64,000 bases of DNA. Source: Vibrio algicola. Lineage in GTDB: Bacteria > Pseudomonadota > Gammaproteobacteria > Enterobacterales > Vibrionaceae. This document shows, in pieces, positions 1 through 6,364 of this stretch; the stretch's first letter is position 1; each line of letters starts with the position of its first letter. The DNA lies in NCBI RefSeq assembly GCF_009601765.2, contig NZ_CP045699.1, forward strand, positions 744,001 through 808,000. Direction: 5' to 3'. The notes beneath the pieces are model-generated. The model did not search any database. It saw nothing but the letters and a program-made list of their open reading frames with translations, and was not told where the DNA came from. The position numbers and the translations under genes were made by a program.

Positions 1-37
1 TCTCAAGGGGGGATATTTAAGAAATCCCCCCTTGAGA
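1..37. terminator. Strong hairpin at the window edge, probable terminator
   Basis: A perfect 14-bp stem (positions 1-14 pair with 24-37) encloses a 9-nt loop, and the stem contains a run of six G-C pairs. It lies beyond the 3' end of the leftward LysR gene, so it probably terminates that transcript, a gene entering from the left, or both. Any leftward U-tract falls outside the window and cannot be checked. Confidence 0.6.
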
Positions 38-122
38 AAATAAGGAGGGAGAGTATAGCTGATTGGTTTAAAAAGAGACAGGTTAATACGGTTAAGATGC
101 ATCGTGTGGAGATGATCATTAC

Positions 123-1013
123 TTAAAAATAGGACTTTATTTTTTCTCGCAACCACATATTTGCCGCGCTTCGCCGCTCTCGGTTATGGGTTAATAAACG
201 ATACTTAACCGGTTTAGATGTAAATGGGCAATCTAACATTTGTATATTCAGTTTATCGGCAAACGCTGTTGCGATACTTTCGGTCACCATCGCAATGCAA
301 TCACTCGTTGCGACCATTGACATTAATGACACAAGAGATGTGCATTCTGCGGCTACTTTTCGTTCGCTGATACTTTCTTCGGTAAAATAATCTGCCATGT
401 GGCTATCTTCACGGCGTAACTTCAAAGTAATGTGTTTCTCGGCATAAAACTGCTTGCGTGTAATAGTATCTTCTATTCTTGGGTGACCTTTTCGTGCTAT
501 CAGTCGGATCTTATCTTCAAAAAGTTCTTCAATAAAAAATGAGCGTGCTGAATAGTTAGATAGTTCGATAGCAAGATCGGCTTGATGTTGATTAAGAGCT
601 TGGATTAGTGCTTCTTGATTGGAGTGGGTGGGTTGCAACTCAATAGTGATATTGCCCAAGTTACAGTCTGCTTCTAACTTAGGTAGCAGCATTAACATCA
701 CGGGTTCCGATGCGTATATAACAAACTTACGTGGGTACTGGATCGAAAACCCTTCCAACCCTTCGAGTGCGTTATTGATTTGAGCCAATGCTGGTTCAAC
801 ATGGCGAATTAACTCTTTGGCATGCTGAGTTGGGGTAATCCCTCGGCCAGATCGAATAAATAGTTGGCTCCCCACCTGCTGTTGTAAACGCTTAAGTAAG
901 CCGCTTACTCCTGGCTGAGTTAACCCCATCTCTTCTGCGGCTAAGGTAATCGATTTGTGGCGATAAACCACTACAAACACTTTTAACAAGTTTAAATCTA
1001 TATTCGAATCCAT
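123..1013 (-). CDS. LysR-family transcriptional regulator
   Basis: DNA-binding regulator, predicted 296 aa. The first ~60 residues form the LysR winged helix-turn-helix (DLNLLKVFVVVYRHKSIT, then LAAEEMGLTQPGVSGLLKRL). The remainder is a LysR substrate-binding domain. I place the start at the ATG at 1013 because a GAGGAAAGG SD sits directly before it; an ATG 15 nt further upstream lacks one. The gene is divergent from the alkyl sulfatase across about 115 bp that carry TGTATT/AATACA half-sites, so local control of that gene is a reasonable inference. The effector is unknown. Confidence 0.88.
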   Translation of the reverse strand: MDSNIDLNLLKVFVVVYRHKSITLAAEEMGLTQPGVSGLLKRLQQQVGSQLFIRSGRGITPTQHAKELIRHVEPALAQINNALEGLEGFSIQYPRKFVIYASEPVMLMLLPKLEADCNLGNITIELQPTHSNQEALIQALNQHQADLAIELSNYSARSFFIEELFEDKIRLIARKGHPRIEDTITRKQFYAEKHITLKLRREDSHMADYFTEESISERKVAAECTSLVSLMSMVATSDCIAMVTESIATAFADKLNIQMLDCPFTSKPVKYRLLTHNRERRSAANMWLREKIKSYF

Positions 1014-1040
1014 CCTTTCCTCAAACATAACATTTCATGA

Positions 1041-1069
1041 TGTATTTAATACAGTTTCATGCATGTATT
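1041..1069. promoter_or_regulatory. Candidate LysR operator with three half-sites
   Basis: TGTATT-T-AATACA (1041-1053) is a perfect palindrome. A third half-site, TGTATT (1064-1069), pairs with AATACA (1048-1053) across 10 nt. The cluster lies between the divergent LysR and alkyl sulfatase genes, the usual place for an autoregulated LysR-type operator. Assigning it to this regulator is inference. Confidence 0.45.
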
Positions 1070-1129
1070 GCTATGTGTCAATACGCTAAATTAGCACCAT
1101 ACCAATACGAATTACCAAAGAGGTTCCCT

Positions 1130-3151
1130 ATGAAAACTCGTTTTACTCTTTCAGTTCTTTCACTCTCTGTTATGGTTTCATTTAGCGCCGCAGCTAATGA
1201 CTATGCATCTATTGATACTTATGAAGGAAAACCAGCATCTAAGTTCACCGAAAAGGCAAATATCACAGTGGCAAAAATGCTTCCTTGGAAAGACATATCT
1301 GCATTTGAACGTACTCGCCGTGGTCTTATTGCTGAGTTTGGTACTCACGAAGCAGGTGAGCTTAAAAACCGTTTTGAATACATGGCGGATAGATCTGTAG
1401 ACGATTTACCACCATCTGTAAACCCATCAATTTGGCGTCAAGGAATGTTAAATTATGCTGCCGGCGGTCTATACAAAGTGACGGATGGTGTATATCAAAT
1501 TCGAGGTGCTGATTTATCAAATATGACTATTTACCGCACTGATAATGGTTATGTGATTCACGATCCTCTTTTATCCCGTGAAGCGGCAGCAGCGTCGTGG
1601 AAATTTGCGAAAGAACATCTACCGACGATCAATGGTGAGCATAAAATTACGGGTATGATCTACTCACACATGCACGCTGACCATTTTGGTGGTTCTCGTG
1701 GCGTGTATGAATCAGGTGATTTTGCAAAAGGTGCTGAGATCTACGCACCAAAAGACTTCATTAAAGAACTGGCTGATGAAAATGTTATAGCAGGTACCGC
1801 AATGGGCCGTCGTGCAAATTACCAGTACGGGACGACACTGGGCAATAACACGAAAGGTATTGTTGATAACGCTCTTGGCTTAGGTACATCACGTGGTGAA
1901 GTCACACTCGTAGCGCCAACAATCGAGATTCAAGAACGTGAAAAAGTCATTAATATCGATGGACTAGAATTCCACGCAATTAATATGCCTGGTGCGGAAG
2001 CGCCTGCAGAAATCATACTGTATGTACCAGAATACCGTTCTCTGAATACAGCTGAGCTGACTTATGACGGTATGCACAACATCTATACCTTCCGTGGGGC
2101 AAAAGTACGCGATTCTCTAATTTGGACTAAATACTTAACTGAGCTCAAAATGCGCTTTGTAGATAGTGGTTTAGTGGATAATATTCACGCAGCGCACTCC
2201 GCTCCAGTATGGAATAATATGGATACTGACGTAAACGAAATTTCTGAATACATAACGCTGCAGCGTGACAACTATGGTTTTATTCATAACCAGTCTATGC
2301 GTCTAGCCAATCATGGGGTGACCATTCATGATGTTGGCCGCCAAATTGAAGAGATCGTTCCACAATCTCAAATTGATACTTGGCACACGAACGGTTATCA
2401 CGGTTCATACAGTCACAATGCTCGTGCCGTTGTAAACCTGTACCTTGGCTACCATGATATGAACCCTGTCAATACTAACCCATTGCAAACGAAAGATAAG
2501 TCGTGCGTATATGTGAATGCAGCAGGTGCAGACGTACTGTATAAAGCGGGTATGACTCACTTTAATGCTGGTGAATACCAAGAATCGTCTCAATTGTTTA
2601 ACGATCTAGTACAATGTGATCCGAACAATACTGACTACCGTTTCGCACTAGCAGATAGTTTCGAACAGCAAGGTTACCAGTCTGAAACGATGGCGTGGCG
2701 TAACAGCTACCTACAAAGTGCCGTTGAGCTACGTACTGGTGAGATTGAAGAGTCAATCAAGCTTGCTTCACCTGACGTCATTGCGAATACTCCAACGGGT
2801 ATGTTCTTAGATTTTATTGCTGTTAGTTTGAATGCACCAAAAGCTGAATCTGCGAGTCTTGATTTCAACTTTGGTGTTTACCATCCAGATCTTGGAGAGC
2901 GTTACTATGGTGAAGTGTCTAATGCGAATATGGCTAACATTGAAGTCGATACGTTACCAAAAGTTGACTTTGAGCTAATTATCAACAAAGCAGATTTCAC
3001 AAAAGTCGTTCTTGGTGAAACAACATTAGAGGCATTATTCAAATCTGGTCAAGCGAGTGTGAAAGGCGATGAATCGCAGCTAAGGCAATTGGTTGGCACA
3101 CTCGATAAGTTTGATGGTATGTTTGAAATTCTCCCAATGCCAAGTAAGTAA
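1130..3151 (+). CDS. Secreted alkyl/aryl sulfatase, metallo-beta-lactamase fold
   Basis: Zinc hydrolase of the SdsA1/BDS1 alkyl sulfatase family, which releases sulfate from alkyl sulfate esters such as dodecyl sulfate. From the ATG at 1130 the product is 673 aa, near the family's usual ~660. It starts with a Sec signal peptide (MKTRFTLSVLSLSVMVSFSA, cleavage near AAA-ND). The metal-binding motif HMHADH is at residues 180-185, followed by FGG. The C-terminal third matches the expected dimerisation and SCP-2-like domains of the family. I reject the upstream in-frame start at 1037: it would put 31 residues before the signal peptide and overlap the putative operator. An AGAGG SD precedes 1130. 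The neighbouring LysR gene is the likely regulator. Confidence 0.88.
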   Translation: MKTRFTLSVLSLSVMVSFSAAANDYASIDTYEGKPASKFTEKANITVAKMLPWKDISAFERTRRGLIAEFGTHEAGELKNRFEYMADRSVDDLPPSVNPSIWRQGMLNYAAGGLYKVTDGVYQIRGADLSNMTIYRTDNGYVIHDPLLSREAAAASWKFAKEHLPTINGEHKITGMIYSHMHADHFGGSRGVYESGDFAKGAEIYAPKDFIKELADENVIAGTAMGRRANYQYGTTLGNNTKGIVDNALGLGTSRGEVTLVAPTIEIQEREKVINIDGLEFHAINMPGAEAPAEIILYVPEYRSLNTAELTYDGMHNIYTFRGAKVRDSLIWTKYLTELKMRFVDSGLVDNIHAAHSAPVWNNMDTDVNEISEYITLQRDNYGFIHNQSMRLANHGVTIHDVGRQIEEIVPQSQIDTWHTNGYHGSYSHNARAVVNLYLGYHDMNPVNTNPLQTKDKSCVYVNAAGADVLYKAGMTHFNAGEYQESSQLFNDLVQCDPNNTDYRFALADSFEQQGYQSETMAWRNSYLQSAVELRTGEIEESIKLASPDVIANTPTGMFLDFIAVSLNAPKAESASLDFNFGVYHPDLGERYYGEVSNANMANIEVDTLPKVDFELIINKADFTKVVLGETTLEALFKSGQASVKGDESQLRQLVGTLDKFDGMFEILPMPSK

Positions 3152-3166
3152 ATAACCCGTAATGAA

Positions 3167-3193
3167 AAAACCTCTCTTCATGGGAGGTTTTAT
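3167..3193 (+). terminator. Rho-independent terminator of the alkyl sulfatase
   Basis: An AAAACCTC/GAGGTTTT stem with a short loop and a T-rich tail begins 15 nt after the sulfatase stop codon. Confidence 0.7.
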
Positions 3194-3437
3194 TAAAACT
3201 ATTGATAATGCAGTGTGAGTGTTGAGGGCGTTCAGAATTTTGTGTCAGTTAATTTTGACTAAATATCTAAGGCATCATCCAAGCGGCCTTAAATATGAAT
3301 CGCGACTTGAGGCAATGTCATATTCCCGTTTTGACTTGGCATTGTTCACTTCTTAGATGCGTTCAATTCCCCAGTATACAGCAGCTTAAGCAAGCTGATT
3401 TCATTTGGGAACCCACTGTTAATTTGATTCATTTCGT
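3194..3437. other. Non-coding stretch, possible decayed mobile-element end
   Basis: No intact gene is visible. Read leftward, positions ~3220-3255 (TGACACAAAATTCTGAACGC) resemble the terminal sequence of some IS256-family elements. Neighbouring frames give only short stop-broken peptides. This may be an old IS scar between the sulfatase and smrA, but the resemblance is from memory and weak. Confidence 0.2.
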
Positions 3438-4019
3438 TTAACTCATACGCTTTTGATGGCGCTCTTTATTGTCTAGCTTCATTTCTGCGCTTTTTTTCAG
3501 TAGTACATACACCGCACCAGACCCTCCATGAAAAGGTTGGGCGCTATGGAAACACATCACATCGGCGATTTGTTCGAGCCATGCCGCAAGATAACTTTTG
3601 ATTAAAGCCGGAGGATTAGATTGCGCTCCTTTACCATGAACAATCAGCACACTACGTGTATCAAGACGTTGCGCTTGGCGTAAAAATGACACTACATCGT
3701 CACGCGCCTGTGTGAGAGTACGGCGGTGCAAATCGAGCTTAGCGGTAATGGGGTATTTACCTAAGCGAAGTTTACGAAAGACGCCATCTTGAATGCCATC
3801 TTTTTTATATTCCAAGATCGCATCCGGTTGCAGCATTGGGGCGTTATCTAAAGACAAATATTCGTCATTTTCATCGGCAAGAGAAACCGCAGCCACACGA
3901 CGCGCTAAATGTGCATCAGTTAGTGAGCGATCTTTAACACGAAGAGTGGTGTCTTGTTCGATCGGTTTGACATCGCCCATCATCTGTTTAAACAAGTCAT
4001 CATCGTTGTCATCAATCAT
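3438..4019 (-). CDS. smrA: Smr-domain nuclease SmrA
   Basis: 193-aa Smr-domain protein. The N-terminal ~85 residues are acidic and linker-like (the start is rich in D). The Smr domain follows, with the LDLHRRT signature (about residue 98), the VHGKG motif (about 130) and the FHGGSGAVYVLL end motif. Smr domains bind or nick nucleic acid; the Escherichia coli homologue (YdaL) has reported endonuclease activity. AAGG lies 7 nt before the ATG at 4019. A second Smr protein, SmrB, is encoded at 53.9 kb. The A/B distinction rests on length, N-terminal sequence and neighbours. Confidence 0.85.
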   Translation of the reverse strand: MIDDNDDDLFKQMMGDVKPIEQDTTLRVKDRSLTDAHLARRVAAVSLADENDEYLSLDNAPMLQPDAILEYKKDGIQDGVFRKLRLGKYPITAKLDLHRRTLTQARDDVVSFLRQAQRLDTRSVLIVHGKGAQSNPPALIKSYLAAWLEQIADVMCFHSAQPFHGGSGAVYVLLKKSAEMKLDNKERHQKRMS

Positions 4020-4149
4020 AAGAGTGCCTTTTAAATGGAACGAATTGGGAAATTATAACCATTCTATTTGATTTGTGAACGATGGTTGTTTAGTAAGTAA
4101 TCAATTAAACATTATTTTGAAATTTATCAAAATAATTGCCCTGATCCCC

Positions 4150-4177
4150 TTGCCATTGCTTATAAAATCCGTAATAT
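4150..4177 (+). promoter_or_regulatory. Candidate promoter of the tRNA-Pro array
   Basis: TTGCCA (4150-4155) and TAATAT (4172-4177) are separated by 16 nt. They lie just upstream of the first tRNA-Pro-like copy, so the whole array could be transcribed from here. Confidence 0.45.
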
Positions 4178-4214
4178 ACGGCTCTCAGTCAGCGACAACA
4201 TGTTGATTGAATCT

Positions 4215-4290
4215 CGGTGAATAGCGCAGCTTGGTAGTGCATCTCGGGTTTTAGGATTAGCGGACCAGAGGGTGACCCTCGGTTTGGCAA
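4215..4290 (+). pseudogene. Degenerate tRNA-Pro copy, 5' part
   Basis: Begins CGGTGAATAGCGCAGCTTGG, identical to the 5' end and D-arm of the intact tRNA-Pro 97 bp downstream, but the anticodon arm is scrambled and no T-arm or acceptor 3' strand follows. A CCAGAGGGT piece survives near 4264. It cannot fold as a tRNA and is best read as a decaying copy. Confidence 0.6.
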
Positions 4291-4311
4291 CCTAACAAAT
4301 AGCAACAATTT

Positions 4312-4388
<77 letters not shown>

Positions 4389-4398
4389 CATTAAGAAA

Positions 4399-4426
4399 AG
4401 GCTCTGCAGAAATGCGGAGCCTTTTT
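4399..4426 (+). terminator. Terminator after tRNA-Pro
   Basis: AGGCTC/GGAGCCT hairpin (extended by GCA/TGC) followed by a run of T, 10 nt after the tRNA CCA end. Confidence 0.7.
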
Positions 4427-4442
4427 GCGTTTAAGCCTGACA

Positions 4443-4488
4443 AGTCGGGGGTTCGTCTGATATTAGAATCTTGGCTCTTCACCGACCA
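4443..4488 (+). pseudogene. tRNA-Pro 3' fragment
   Basis: GTCGGGGGTTCG and CTCTTCACCGACCA match the T-arm and the acceptor/CCA end of the intact tRNA-Pro, separated by unrelated sequence. There is no 5' half. It is followed by its own terminator-like hairpin, as if the tRNA-plus-terminator unit had been duplicated and then decayed. Confidence 0.6.
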
Positions 4489-4497
4489 CTTTAAAGA

Positions 4498-4525
4498 AAC
4501 CGCATCAGTAATGATGCGGTTTTTT
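4498..4525 (+). terminator. Second terminator of the tRNA-Pro array
   Basis: AACCGCATC/GATGCGGTT stem followed by TTTTTT, directly after the 3' tRNA fragment. Confidence 0.7.
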
Positions 4526-4561
4526 GCGTTTAAATTATAGATAGTTTATGCATCTGAATCT

Positions 4562-4661
4562 CGGTGAACAGCGCAGCTTGGTAGCGCATCCGGTTTTGAA
4601 AACAAGAAGCGGACCAGAGGGGCGGGGGTTCACAGTTGTTTAAGAGCCGGCTCTTCACCGA
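4562..4661 (+). pseudogene. Expanded tRNA-Pro-like pseudogene
   Basis: About 100 nt. The 5' acceptor strand and D-arm (CGGTGAACAGCGCAGCTTGG) and the 3' acceptor strand (CTCTTCACCG) still pair, but extra bases interrupt the anticodon arm and the T-loop motif is lost. No CCA follows. Probably a pseudo-tRNA. Confidence 0.55.
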
Positions 4662-4771
4662 GTATCACTATTTGGTGAGATCTAAACAGAATGATTGTCA
4701 TCGTTAAGGGAGCAAGACCAAATATATATTTTTTGCTATTATCTCGCTACTTTTTCTAAAATGATCTATTT

Positions 4772-5284
4772 ATGTCTATTTCAAATACTCACGTCACCAT
4801 AGGGTTAACCAACCCGAAAAGCCCTTCAAATGTTGGTTCAGTTATGCGAGCCTCAGGGTGTTATCGTGTCGACGCGGTTCGCTATACCGGTGTGCGATAT
4901 GAAAAAGCAGTGAAGTTTCATACCGATACTAAAAGTGTTGCGCGTCATATTCCGCTGGATGGTGTGGCGGATATGCTCGAAGGGCTTGATGCGGAGACTA
5001 AAATTGTCTGTGTAGAGCTGGCAGAAGGGGCAACCTCTTTACCGCAATTTGTGCACCCAGATAAAGCGATCTATGTGTTTGGCCCAGAAGATGGCAGCAT
5101 TGATCAAAGTGTGGTGTCTAAAGCCGATGCGGTGGTGTATGTGCCAACGGTGGGTTGTATGAACCTTGCTGCAACAGTGAATGTATTGCTTTATGATCGC
5201 TTAGCCAAATCAACGCAAGTTGAAATGGGCGATGAGTTAATCAAAAAGAGCCGCGATAACCGTAATCATTTAATCGTGAAATAG
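4772..5284 (+). CDS. SpoU/TrmH-family RNA methyltransferase
   Basis: 170-aa S-adenosylmethionine-dependent RNA 2'-O-methyltransferase with a SPOUT trefoil-knot fold. Motif 1 is near the N-terminus (NPKSPSNVGSVMRA), motif 2 is FGPEDGSI and motif 3 is GCMNLAATVNVLLYDR. All three SpoU motifs are present and the length suits a stand-alone catalytic domain without an RNA-binding extension. The target RNA and nucleotide cannot be told from sequence, so no symbol is given. It is monocistronic, between the tRNA-Pro array and a hairpin terminator. Confidence 0.88.
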   Translation: MSISNTHVTIGLTNPKSPSNVGSVMRASGCYRVDAVRYTGVRYEKAVKFHTDTKSVARHIPLDGVADMLEGLDAETKIVCVELAEGATSLPQFVHPDKAIYVFGPEDGSIDQSVVSKADAVVYVPTVGCMNLAATVNVLLYDRLAKSTQVEMGDELIKKSRDNRNHLIVK

Positions 5285-5315
5285 CACCAATCGCAGTAAC
5301 GATCTGATCATCTAA

Positions 5316-5348
5316 TGACTTTAATTGCTATAAAGCCAATTAAAGTCA
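5316..5348 (+). terminator. Terminator-like hairpin after the SpoU gene
   Basis: A perfect 12-bp stem (TGACTTTAATTG/CAATTAAAGTCA) with a 9-nt loop, 31 nt after the stop codon. The U-tract is weak. Confidence 0.5.
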
Positions 5349-5358
5349 CTATTTGATC

Positions 5359-5463
5359 AATTTAAATACGCCGAGAAGATGCTATCCCGTCCTTGGTCGC
5401 TTGAGAAAAGGTAAGACATGATCTTTGACACTTTTCTCTATGCTCAATTCTGCTCCATCATTT
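5359..5463 (-). repeat. Dispersed repeat, copy 1, with hairpin insertion
   Basis: Read leftward, this matches the 72-bp segment at 25007-25078 at both ends: AAATGATGGAGCAGAATTGA at one side, and GCGACCAAGGACGGG through TTCTCGGCGTATT at the other. About 30 bp (5401-5430) interrupt it. The junction gives GAGAAAAG...CTTTTCTC, an inverted repeat around ~20 nt. It fills the space between the SpoU gene terminator and the TraB gene end. Confidence 0.7.
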
Positions 5464-5466
5464 AAT

Positions 5467-6354
5467 TTATTCAAATGAACAATCCGTGCTGGTGGAGTGA
5501 GAGACTTGCTGCACCTGATAACCTTGTTGTTTGAGTAGCGCCACTACACTATGCTGGCCGATAAAATGCATGGTACCGACTGCAATAACATACTTGCCTT
5601 GTGGTGAAATAAAAGCAGGGTCGATGAGCTGTTTTACCCAGCGTTGATTACGATCATTAAGCAAAGCATGAGTGGTTTTATCATCCCATTCGGTGGCGGT
5701 TAACATTTGATTGAGTTTGGCAGAATCTCCTGCTTGCCAACTGTCTAGCATACAAGCATAAAACTCTTGTCCTTTATCCCAGTTTTCCAATGTATCTGTG
5801 AGTAAGTCTTTGCCATCGTTAGGCAGATTGTTGAGTAAATGAAATTGCTGCGCTAAGGTCTCAAAGCTCAGCAAAGGGATGCCTTGCTGGTGTGCCTGCT
5901 GCATTAAAATGTTATCCACCCCTAATTCTGGCTGCAGTTTGAGGGTTTTGTAACTTTCATTTTCAAGTGAAATCGCCGCGATCCACGGTGGTTGATTTAA
6001 GAGCGTATCGGGATCGAGATTAAGTTGCTTAGTAATGGTGATTAAGCGGCGCTGTTGGGTTGAAGATAGATAATTTTTGCTTGCGATTGCGTGGGATAAA
6101 TCAAGCTGCGGCATAGGTTGATTGATGTCGGTTTCAACAATCAAACCATCACTATGCATTAAAAATTGGTTAATTTGATTGGGGAGGGGATACATACTGG
6201 CTTGCCCAATATGTACCGTGCCTATCATCATTAAGGTTTGCTGGCCTTTGGTGGCTTGCCAAATTAAGGGTTCAGCTTGAACTTGTGTGCTGACCACTTG
6301 GCTGCCAAGTAAGCAACCGAGCAAGTAACAAGGCAATTTGAACCATTTATTCAT
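5467..6354 (-). CDS. TraB/GumN family protein
   Basis: 295-aa exported protein of the TraB/GumN (DUF1036/ChaN-like hydrolase fold) group. It has a Sec signal peptide ending near VQA-EPLIW. The family's paired motifs are present: GTVHIG near residue 45 and GTMHFIG near residue 265. The family has been proposed to be metal-dependent hydrolases or proteases, but no substrate is established. It starts 10 nt downstream of the copA stop codon, on the same strand, so the two are probably co-transcribed from the CueR-type promoter and it may have a role in copper stress. That link is inference. Confidence 0.82.
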   Translation of the reverse strand: MNKWFKLPCYLLGCLLGSQVVSTQVQAEPLIWQATKGQQTLMMIGTVHIGQASMYPLPNQINQFLMHSDGLIVETDINQPMPQLDLSHAIASKNYLSSTQQRRLITITKQLNLDPDTLLNQPPWIAAISLENESYKTLKLQPELGVDNILMQQAHQQGIPLLSFETLAQQFHLLNNLPNDGKDLLTDTLENWDKGQEFYACMLDSWQAGDSAKLNQMLTATEWDDKTTHALLNDRNQRWVKQLIDPAFISPQGKYVIAVGTMHFIGQHSVVALLKQQGYQVQQVSHSTSTDCSFE

Positions 6355-6364
6355 TTGATTATTC

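Noticed and set aside
1037..1129. Upstream start of the alkyl sulfatase
   Set aside because: The extra 31 residues would precede a normal signal peptide and overlap the operator-like sequence; ATG 1130 has a good SD.
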